A stretch of DNA of 64,000 bases from contig NZ_CP116615.1 of the NCBI RefSeq assembly GCF_024832785.1, positions 2,728,001 to 2,792,000 on the forward strand, given 5' to 3'. This DNA comes from Fontisphaera persica (GTDB lineage: Bacteria > Verrucomicrobiota > Verrucomicrobiia > Limisphaerales > Fontisphaeraceae). This document shows positions 35,684 through 42,758 of this stretch, one piece after another; the stretch's first letter is position 1, and every line of letters starts with the position of its first letter. A model generated the notes under the pieces. That model was not told the origin of the DNA, searched no databases, and saw only the letters and a list, made by a program, of their open reading frames with translations. A program made the translations under genes and the position numbers.

Positions 35684-36150
35684 TGTAGCGCAGGCGTCTC
35701 GCCTGCGGGTTCACGGAGCCTCCCGGCTCCGTGATTGCTGAATTGCCAAGGTCAAGCGTATGCGCCCAAAAGCACCAGTCCGCTCATCAATCTTTCATTT
35801 CCCATAGCGCAGGCGTCCTCGTCCCGCAAGGCGGGATAATGCCTGCGTCTTGCAGGGGGGGCAAAGGATGAATGAGTTTTATTTGAGCGGCTGCCGTTTC
35901 CCTCATCTTCATCTCGGCCTGCACCCCACCAAAGCGGGCAAAAAAATCCCACAACGCCCATTAACAGTTCCCCTCTCCCCGTGGGAAAGGGCCAGGCTGA
36001 GGGGCCTCTTCTCCCTCTTCGTTCCCTTCGTTTCCTTCTGTTCAAAATTTGTGTCCATTCGTGTCCATTCGTGGTTGATTCCCCACCCTTCACACGCTCT
36101 GCCCCCTTTTCCCTCCACCCCATCGTAGCAGAAAGCCAAGGTGAGGGTCT
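35684..36150. repeat. Intergenic repeat unit, first copy of a ~468-bp tandem duplication
   Basis: The unit starts with hairpin GCAGGCG-TCTC-CGCCTGC type sequence and CACGGAG-CCTCCCGG-CTCCGTG, then CAAGGTCAAGCGTATGCGCC. It continues through GATGAATGAGTTTTATTTG, a CTCTCCCC palindrome and CTTCGTTTCCTTCTGTTC, to GTGTCCATTCGTGTCC. It is nearly identical to 36151-36620. ORFs across it in several frames are palindrome artefacts. Confidence 0.85.
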
Positions 36151-36620
36151 GTAGCGCAGGCGTCCTCGCCTGCGGGTTCACGGAGCCTCCCGGCTCCGTG
36201 ATTGCAGAATTGATAAGGTCAAGCGTATGCGCCCAAAAGCACCAGTCCGCTCATCAATCTTTCATTTCCCATAGCGCAGGCGTCCTCGTCCCGCAAGGCG
36301 GGATAATGCCTGCGTCTTGCAGGCCGGGGGCAAGGGATGAATGAGTTTTATTTGAGCGGCTGCCGTTTCCCTCATCTTCATCTTGTCCTGCAACCAACAA
36401 AAGCGGGCGAAAAAAATCCCACAGCGCCCATTAACAGTTCCCCTCTCCCCGTGGGAAAGGGCCAGGCTGAGGGGCCTCTTCTCCCTCTTCGTTCCCTTCG
36501 TTTCCTTCTGTTCAAAATTTGTGTCCATTCGTGTCCGTTCGTGGTTCTTGTTTCCACTTTCACGCGTTCTGACCCCTTTTCCCTCCAACCCATCGTGGAA
36601 AAAGGCTAAGGTGAGGGTGT
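36151..36620. repeat. Second copy of the ~468-bp tandem unit
   Basis: Aligns end to end with 35684-36150 with few substitutions and small indels (for example ATTCGTGTCCGTTC instead of ATTCGTGTCCATTC). This indicates a fairly recent duplication. Confidence 0.85.
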
Positions 36621-36845
36621 GTAGCGCAGGCGTCTCGCCTGCGGGTTCACGGAGCCTCCCGGCTCCGTGATTGCAGAACTGATAAGGTCAAGCGGACCCG
36701 TTCGGAAACAACAAACCGTGCGTTAATCTTTCATGCGCCGTAACGCAGGCGTGCATGAATCGAAAAGTGGGAATTGGCCTGCGGGACGCAGGCATCACCC
36801 GCAGGCGGGACGCCTGCGCTACATGGGTACGCCTTGCGCTACGAA
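36621..36845. repeat. Partial third unit and inverted hairpin cluster
   Basis: Positions 36621-36690 repeat the head of the tandem unit (GTAGCGCAGGCG, CACGGAG/CTCCGTG hairpin, TGATAAGGTCAAGCG). Positions 36773-36845 carry the same hairpin family in the opposite sense (CGCAGGCGGGACGCCTGCG). No gene is seen from 36621 to 36953. Confidence 0.75.
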
Positions 36846-36953
36846 ACCGCTCCTATGGCCTAGGTGAGGCAAGCCAAAAGCCGATTTGGGGGCGAATGAG
36901 GGCTTGATGGAATAGGGGATTTGGGGGATATTGGGTTCGAGGTCAGCCACAAG

Positions 36954-37880
36954 ATGCAGGTGAATGAAGCCATAAGCATGTGTGCAGTGTCGGAGGTGGA
37001 AAGTTGTCCCGAAGTGCATAGGACAAGGGGTGCGGTGCGCACGCACGTGTGGGGGGCGAATTTGTCGGGGACGACGCAGGGGACGGGTTCGATTTCAGGA
37101 GGGTTGCAAGCGGGGTTGGCGCACGTTGTTGGTCTCGGGGAGCACACGCCTCCGGCGTGTGCCCTTCGGCGTCCCGCCGAAGGGAAATTATTCCTCCACA
37201 CGTCGAATGCGGCCACAGAGCAACGCTCGTCAGAACACGAATGCTGCCCGTTTGGCGAGCTCCTGCGCGCCACCGGCCCCCTGGCCCAGACGTTCAATCA
37301 TCTCTTCTCCACCAAATACTTTGACTGGGAAACCGGCCTCTCTTACTACGGCCACCGCTACTACTCCCCCACCACTGGAAGATGGCCAAATAGAGACCCC
37401 ATCGGAGACGAAGTCGTTCTACGGCATGCTGCCCGAACCATTCATCCGATGCGAGTAGCGATCCTCCAACACGAAGCTCTCGGCAACCTCTACACGTTCA
37501 ATCACAACAACCCGATGGGATACGTAGACTCGGACGGGCGAGTCGCTATCGCAATCCCTGCCGGCGTGATCATTGGGGGTGGTATTTTGATTGGTGCTGG
37601 GATCTGCTACGCAATTCCAAGTTGTCGCGACGCGATGACTCAGGCTGGCCGAGAAATCGCAGAAGGCGTCAAAGAGCTTTGCAGGCCAAGGCCGAAACCA
37701 CCGGAGATTTGTCCCAAGACGGGGGAGATGAACCAACCCGCAATCGGGAATCCAGGCGACCCAGACTATGTTCCTGCGATGAAAATCTGCATCTACACCT
37801 GCCCAAAGCAAGGCGTAGTGCGGAGATATTTCCCCGAAGGAACGTTGTGTGATTCAACAATCACCCAGCCCTTCCCGTAA
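36954..37880 (+). CDS. Orphan RHS-repeat core fragment with an uncharacterised C-terminal tip
   Basis: From ATG 36954 the frame has 308 residues. The RHS-associated core is recognisable: THVWGANLSGTTQG, CPFGELLRATGPLAQTF, STKYFDWETGLSYYGHRYYSPTTGRWPNRDPIG and NLYTFNHNNPMGYVDSDG. Two oddities are a palindrome insertion (37142-37184) within the core and ~20 extra residues between RDPIG and NLYTF. After the core, a hydrophobic segment (AIPAGVIIGGGILIGAGICYAIP) and a Cys/Pro-rich ~90-residue tip follow. Full RHS proteins are >1000 residues; the repeats and secretion region are missing. It is therefore probably a displaced toxin tip or decaying gene. Start uncertain (TTG 36921 is also open). Confidence 0.65.
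   Translation: MQVNEAISMCAVSEVESCPEVHRTRGAVRTHVWGANLSGTTQGTGSISGGLQAGLAHVVGLGEHTPPACALRRPAEGKLFLHTSNAATEQRSSEHECCPFGELLRATGPLAQTFNHLFSTKYFDWETGLSYYGHRYYSPTTGRWPNRDPIGDEVVLRHAARTIHPMRVAILQHEALGNLYTFNHNNPMGYVDSDGRVAIAIPAGVIIGGGILIGAGICYAIPSCRDAMTQAGREIAEGVKELCRPRPKPPEICPKTGEMNQPAIGNPGDPDYVPAMKICIYTCPKQGVVRRYFPEGTLCDSTITQPFP
37142..37184. repeat. Double hairpin inserted in frame within the RHS core
   Basis: GCACACGCC-TCC-GGCGTGTGC (37142-37162) and CCCTTCGGC-GTCCC-GCCGAAGGG (37162-37184) are perfect stems. They replace the variable part of the RHS core between SGTTQG and CPFGELL while keeping the frame open. Confidence 0.8.
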
Positions 37881-37888
37881 ATGCCTTT

Positions 37889-38392
37889 ATGACGATGACC
37901 AAAGACGACGCACCTGTTGCTGAAATCTTTCTGCAACTCAAAGCCAAAGCTGCGAAGGGCGTGCCTTGGACAGTGGACGAAAGCGCAACGGTCAGGCGCG
38001 CGTTAGAGAAGGAAGGCGAGATTCGTGTGTTAGCTGCCTGCTGCGCTGTGGTGTCGGGACGTTTGGAAGAACACGCTCGCTCACTCCATGTGATTCGAAA
38101 AGCAGTTGAACAGAAAAATCCCTCACCCTACGTCGAGCTTTCGATTTACGAGGCGCTTACCCGCCTAGAGTCCACGACGCTCGCGCGATTCGGCGACGCA
38201 ATTCTTTCTTTCATTGAACAGTCATTGGGCCGACGGGCTGTTAACTTGGACAACACGATTTTCTTGCTTGGGAGATTGGCACGCATAGGGCAAAGCAAAG
38301 CGTTGGAGTTTCTGCAGTCGCTCGCACACGACAGCAATGCGGAGGTTCGAGATAACGCCTCGCGCGTGCTCCAAGGTATTGAGCGCGATTGA
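37889..38392 (+). CDS. Helical-repeat protein, candidate immunity partner of the RHS tip
   Basis: The 167-residue product starts 8 nt after the RHS stop. It is all-helical, with HEAT-like repeats (NTIFLLGRLARIGQSKALEFLQSLAHDSNAEVRDNASRVLQGI ends it), no signal peptide and no membrane segment. A short cytosolic helical protein directly behind an RHS tip is the standard position of a cognate immunity protein, and HEAT-type immunity proteins are known. Function is inferred from position and fold class only. GC is lower than in the surrounding housekeeping genes. Confidence 0.6.
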   Translation: MTMTKDDAPVAEIFLQLKAKAAKGVPWTVDESATVRRALEKEGEIRVLAACCAVVSGRLEEHARSLHVIRKAVEQKNPSPYVELSIYEALTRLESTTLARFGDAILSFIEQSLGRRAVNLDNTIFLLGRLARIGQSKALEFLQSLAHDSNAEVRDNASRVLQGIERD

Positions 38393-38930
38393 AAACCCAA
38401 CCGGCTGTCCCGCACAAGTGGTGATAAGAAATTAGCCGTGCTCAGGCCGCACGGGAGGAAGGTCGGCCGCCCGCCTGTCTGCGGGCGCGACGCACAGGCA
38501 GGCGCGTGTGGCACAACCCTTGTCCCGCTGTGCGGGATCGCTGCGGAGTGGGTGGCGTCCAGTCCCGCAGCGTGCGCCCCGGCTGCGGCGTCGGGTTAGG
38601 GTGGACTGGGGTTGAGACGGTGTTGATGACGATGCGAATACGGCTACCTCGACAGTGTGATAAGCAAGCGGTCTTGCTCCGGTTTGGTGGACACCTTGTT
38701 GAGGCGGGGGCGGATGGTTGTATTGATGACGGAGGTGGCATCGGTGACGCTGCGAGTGATAATTATGGCGGTGTAGGCAAACCCTGATGGGCAGTCGGAG
38801 ACGTACACGAGGGAAGTGCGGATGCGTCCGGCGTTGGGGCTGGAGGTGGGGGGATGCAGGTGAAGTTGGCTTCGGCGGGACGCTCCCGCTCTGCGGGACC
38901 AGACGCAGGCGCTGTGCGTCCGCTTGACTT
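38393..38930. other. Intergenic remnant region
   Basis: No convincing gene. It holds GC-rich hairpins (CGCCCGCCTGTCTGCGGGCG at ~38475; CCCGCTGTGCGGG at ~38524). A minus-strand stretch (38660-38870) shows weak coding character in two different frames (FTCIPPPPAPTPD and ITRSVTDATSVINTTI), which could be a frameshifted gene remnant. Confidence 0.4.
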
Positions 38931-38935
38931 TGGCA

Positions 38936-39010
38936 ACTCAGAAATCACGGAGCCGGGAGGCTCCGTGAACCCGCAGGCGGGACGCCTGCGCTACATGGGG
39001 CCGACGCCTG
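38936..39010. repeat. Inverted copy of the island repeat head
   Basis: TCACGGAGCCGGGAGGCTCCGTGAACCCGCAGGCGGGACGCCTGCGCTAC is the reverse complement of the unit head at 35684, 36151 and 36621. It lies on the far side of the RHS/partner genes. Confidence 0.85.
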
Positions 39011-39039
39011 CGCTACACACCTTCACAATAGTCCCTTCC

Positions 39040-39175
39040 CACGATGGGGTAAAGGAACACGGAGGGACACGGATTTTGAACAGAAGGAAACGAAGGGAAC
39101 GAAGGGGGAAAACGCCCCCTTACCCGGGCCCTCTCCCAGAGGGAGAGGGAAATAGTTACCGTGCGTCGGATTATT
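39040..39175. repeat. Inverted partial copy of the tandem unit with CTCTCCC palindrome
   Basis: GAACACGGAGGGACACGG and GAACAGAAGGAAACGAAG are the reverse complement of the tail of the left-hand unit. They are followed by the CCCTCTCCCAGAGGGAGAGGG palindrome (~39130-39150). Confidence 0.75.
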
Positions 39176-39315
39176 CTGTCGGCGGTCCCTTGGCCACCCT
39201 TTGGTCTGCGGGACGCAGGCTTTATTCCGCTCTGCGGGACGGGGACGCCTGCGCTATGGGAAATGAAAGGTTGCCGTGCGGACTGGGGTAACCAGGCGCG
39301 CCCGCTTGATGTTGG

Positions 39316-39535
39316 CAATTCAGCAGTCACGGAGCCGGGAGGCTCCGTGAACCCGCAGGCGGGACGCCCGCGCTACATGAGGGACGCCTGCGCTACGCCC
39401 CTCACCCTGGCTCTCTACCATGATGTAGTAGCTGAACACGGATGAACACGGATTTGGAACAGAAGGAAACGAAGGAAACGAAGGATGAGAAGCGTTCCCT
39501 CACCCTGACCCTCTCCCAGAGGGAGAGGGAAATAC
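39316..39535. repeat. Second inverted copy of the island repeat
   Basis: It contains TCACGGAGCCGGGAGGCTCCGTGA and the GCAGGCGGGACGCC hairpin (39328-39375). GAACAGAAGGAAACGAAGG (39453 on) and a CCTCTCCCAGAGGGAGAGG palindrome (~39505-39528) follow. The remaining bases to 39720 show no gene. Confidence 0.75.
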
Positions 39536-39720
39536 GCCAAGTTCGGTCACAGACTTTGACCGCCCTTTTCCATGGCGCTGTCCCAAGGGGAGAGGGAGGA
39601 ATTGTAGTTGCGTGGATTAGCCTACCCTGGCCCTGTGGCCCCCCTTGGCCTGCACATGGTCAGCGGGAGGAAGCCGCTTAACGGCTTCCAGGCGAATTCC
39701 CCGTTAACATCCTCCCCGTT

Positions 39721-41496
39721 TTATTGGTCCTGGGCAGCGTTGTTTTTGGGAGTGTCTTTTTTGTCCGCCTCGGGATTTTGCCGCAGGGCCGGGTCTTGGG
39801 GGTGATGTTGTTCGAGCCAGCGTTTGGGGACGCGGCCGTCCCACCAGGCCAGGTTCATGGGATAGACATCGGGGTCGAAGATGACGTGGTAAAAATGCCA
39901 AACCACGATGGCCAGGCAGGCCAGGATGGCCTCGTAGTAGTGGATAGTGGTGGCGACTTCAATTACCCAGCGCGGCAGCCAGTGGGTCACTTCCATTTTG
40001 AACCAGATGACCAACCCCGTAATTCCCATGATGACCGTTCCCCAAATCACCGCCCAATACTCAATTTTCTCCACATAACTGAAGCGTCCGGCCTCCGGCT
40101 CCGAGCCGCGCCCCGTGAGCCAATGGCGCGTGGCGGCCAACATCTGCCGCAAGTCGCCCGCCCGCCAGAGGAGGTCCCGCCACAGCCGGCGGCCCTGGGC
40201 GAAGAAGATAATGTAGCCCAGATGCCAGCCCCCCACGCCCAGCAACACCAGGCCGGCGACGCGATGCACCCAGCGGCGGATTTCCTCATCCGCTCCGAAA
40301 AGCCAGGCGAGGCGGGATTCCGGAAACTTCAGCGCGAAACCGCTGACGGCAAGCACCACAAAGCTGGCGAGGAGGAGGCCATGTTGCCAGCGCTGGTGGC
40401 GGTCCATGCGCTCCACGAGCGGCCCGGCGGCCTGGCGCAACGCCAACAGTTTGCGCCACCAGGCCAGGGCATTGTGGATTAGCATGGCGCCCACCACCCC
40501 GAAGATGAGCGCCAGATAGATGCGCCGGACCCAGAAATTGACCCGCGCCGCCAGGTCTGAAGGTTCGTCCAGGTCCACATGGATTTTGCCCTCGACAAAT
40601 TTGGCGGTGGCGCCGGGATGGCATTTGCCGCAGGTTTCCGGCAAATGCCGGGGATGGATGGAGGAGCGGGGGTCGGTACTGGGGAGGATTTCATGGTAGC
40701 CGTGGCAACTGGAACAGTTGGCGGCGCGCGCATAGCCGCTTTGGACGGCCAGGCCGTGATAGCTTTCGTAAAAGGTTTTCACCCGGTTGGCGGGCAGGCG
40801 GAACTTGGAGTTGATGCGCTCCGAGGCGTGGCATTTGCCGCAAACGTCGCCGGAAACTTTCAGCGCGGCGCTGCCCTTGAGGGTTTCAATGCGATGCTCG
40901 CTGTGGCAATCGGTGCAGGTGGCGGCTTCGCGCACGCCGCGCGCGACGGCGCGTCCATGCACGCTGTCCTTGACCTGGGCGGCCGCCTCGGGATGGCATT
41001 CGCCGCAGGTCTGGCCGAGCTTGGACCAGTGGAGCGGCGAATCAATGACCGTGGGGGGGAGAATGTCGTGCTGGCCGTGGCAGTCGGCGCATCCCGGCGC
41101 GCCCTGTTTGCCCTCCTGCAAGGCGAGTCCATGGACGCTGGCGCCGAAGCTGGCCGTCTGCGACGCGTGGCAGGCCTCGCATCGCGCGGGTTTTACGGCG
41201 AGGCCATCATCGGGGTGTTTCTCCGTGATGTCGGCATGGCAGGACATGCAGAGGTTGGTGCGATGGACCGAGCGGGCGAGCAACGCCGCATCCACATAAA
41301 GCGAGATGGCGCGGCCCTGGGCATTGGTCTTGGTCAATTCCTTGTCTTCATGGCAATCGAGGCAATCCTTGTTGGGCCTCAGGGCCACGGCGGCGCTGGC
41401 GATGAGCGCGACGCAGAAAAAGAGACAAAAAATCCCGGCTTGCAGGCAACCACCCATCGCTGGCAGCCATGGCCGCCACGCATTCCTACCTATCAT
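39721..41496 (-). CDS. Nine-haem cytochrome c fused to a membrane cytochrome b (FdhI/b561-like)
   Basis: A ~591-residue protein. After a signal peptide (FCLFFCVALIASAAVA), nine CxxCH motifs can be counted in the first ~310 residues: CLDCH, CMSCH, CEACH, CADCH, CGECH, CTDCH, CGKCH, CSSCH and a second CGKCH. The C-terminal half has four to five TM helices with haem-b-type histidines (HQRWQHGLLLASF, VHRVAGLVLLGVGGWHLGYI, IHYYEAILACLAIVVWHFYHVIF). This predicts a quinol-interacting b-type module wired to a periplasmic multihaem domain, for quinol oxidation or nitrite/tetrathionate-type reduction. No catalytic subunit is adjacent. The start could be ATG 41514, 41496 or 41457. Confidence 0.85.
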   Translation of the reverse strand: MIGRNAWRPWLPAMGGCLQAGIFCLFFCVALIASAAVALRPNKDCLDCHEDKELTKTNAQGRAISLYVDAALLARSVHRTNLCMSCHADITEKHPDDGLAVKPARCEACHASQTASFGASVHGLALQEGKQGAPGCADCHGQHDILPPTVIDSPLHWSKLGQTCGECHPEAAAQVKDSVHGRAVARGVREAATCTDCHSEHRIETLKGSAALKVSGDVCGKCHASERINSKFRLPANRVKTFYESYHGLAVQSGYARAANCSSCHGYHEILPSTDPRSSIHPRHLPETCGKCHPGATAKFVEGKIHVDLDEPSDLAARVNFWVRRIYLALIFGVVGAMLIHNALAWWRKLLALRQAAGPLVERMDRHQRWQHGLLLASFVVLAVSGFALKFPESRLAWLFGADEEIRRWVHRVAGLVLLGVGGWHLGYIIFFAQGRRLWRDLLWRAGDLRQMLAATRHWLTGRGSEPEAGRFSYVEKIEYWAVIWGTVIMGITGLVIWFKMEVTHWLPRWVIEVATTIHYYEAILACLAIVVWHFYHVIFDPDVYPMNLAWWDGRVPKRWLEQHHPQDPALRQNPEADKKDTPKNNAAQDQ

Positions 41497-41762
41497 CGCA
41501 GCGCAGTTTACCATGTTAAAAGCGGGCGGCTTGCCGGATTTTGGCAAAGATTCAACTTTTACCGCAATAGGCGCTGCCAAGGGGCCGGGTGTTCCCAGGG
41601 GCTTCGCGGCGCCCTCAACGGCAGTGCCGGTAATGTTTCCAAGGTCATTGGCGCATTGCATTTCTGCTGGCAATGTGGACGGCGTTTGGCAGACTGGGCC
41701 GCCAAAGGCAGGCGTGGCCCCGCGCCAGGCAGGGCACGCAAGCCCTGAAACCAGGATGTTTT

Positions 41763-42575
41763 ATGAGCATGGATTTGTTTTCACTGAAAGGCGAGGTGGC
41801 CGTGGCCATTGGCGCGGGCGGGGTGCTTGCCGGCGCCATGGCGGAAGGTTTTGCCATGGCCGGGGCCCGGGTGGCGGTGGTGGATTTGCGGCTGGAAGCC
41901 GCGCAGGCTTGCGCGCAGCGCATACAACAAAACGGCGGGGTGGCCCAGGCCTTTGCCGCCAATGCCATGGAAAAGGAGAGCCTGGAACAGGCGCGCCAGG
42001 CCATCGAGGCCGCGCTGGGGCCGGCCACCATCCTGCTCAACGCGGCGGGGGGCAACGACCCCAAGGTGACCGTCACGCCGGACAATCCGTTTGAAAACAT
42101 TCCCATTGAAAACTGGCGGCGCAACTTTGACTTGAACCTGGTGGCGGGCGCGCTTTTTCCCTGCCAGGTTTTCGGGCCGGGCATGGTGGCGCGCCGCAAG
42201 GGCAGCATCATCAACATCGCCTCGGTGTCGGCGCACATTCCGCTTTCCCGCGTGGTCTCCTATTCCGCGTCCAAGGCGGCGGTGCTGAATCTGACCCGTT
42301 TTCTGGCGCGGGAATGGGCGCCTTATGGGGTGCGCGTCAACACCATCACGCCGGGCTTTTTCCCGGCGGACCAAAACCGGCGGCTGTTGTTCAACGAGGA
42401 CAACACCCCCACGGAGCGCACGCGCCAGATTTGGAGCCATACGCCGATGAATCGTTTTGGGGAGGCGCATGAGCTGGTGGGCGCGGCCATCTTTCTGGCC
42501 AGCCCGGCGGCCAGCTCGTTTGTCACCGGCGCGGATATTCGCGTGGACGGCGGTTTTCTGGCGCAGACCATCTGA
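41763..42575 (+). CDS. Short-chain dehydrogenase/reductase, D-mannonate oxidoreductase-like
   Basis: A 270-residue classical-size SDR. The cofactor loop is degenerate for the family (AIGAGGVLAGAMAEGFA instead of TGxxxGxG). AGGND replaces NNAG, and the catalytic Ser (INIASVSAH) and YSASK are intact. The C-terminal VTGADIRVDGGF is typical. NPFENIPIENWRRNFDLNL resembles SDRs annotated as D-mannonate oxidoreductases (fructuronate reductase role). Start ATG 41763 follows an AGGA-containing element. It has no uronate cluster beside it, so the substrate is tentative. Confidence 0.8.
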   Translation: MSMDLFSLKGEVAVAIGAGGVLAGAMAEGFAMAGARVAVVDLRLEAAQACAQRIQQNGGVAQAFAANAMEKESLEQARQAIEAALGPATILLNAAGGNDPKVTVTPDNPFENIPIENWRRNFDLNLVAGALFPCQVFGPGMVARRKGSIINIASVSAHIPLSRVVSYSASKAAVLNLTRFLAREWAPYGVRVNTITPGFFPADQNRRLLFNEDNTPTERTRQIWSHTPMNRFGEAHELVGAAIFLASPAASSFVTGADIRVDGGFLAQTI

Positions 42576-42758
42576 CCGGCAGGCTTGCGGACGCCCCCGC
42601 GGGCTTCTAACATCGCCCACGGCGCAAGGGTGTCCCCTGGCCGGGAGGCGGCAGGTGAGGGGTGGGACGCAAGCCGCCCCTCTGCCGGAGCGTGTCCCCC
42701 CCAAGGCGTCACTGAGCGCAGCAACAGCAAGGAATGACAGCGGCAGGGTCCGCATAAC

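Noticed and set aside
35684-36620. CRISPR-like appearance of repeated units
   Set aside because: Units are ~468 bp, contain several palindromes and lack the short repeat/spacer periodicity; no cas genes are present.
35752-36670. Several 70-120 aa ORFs in both strands of the repeat island
   Set aside because: They recur because the DNA repeats and palindromes recur (phrases like LSLALSHGERG). There is no independent evidence of coding.
38506-38787. 93-codon plus-strand ORF behind the immunity candidate
   Set aside because: GC-rich hairpin sequence with low-complexity Gly/Val composition, no start signal and no homology by eye.
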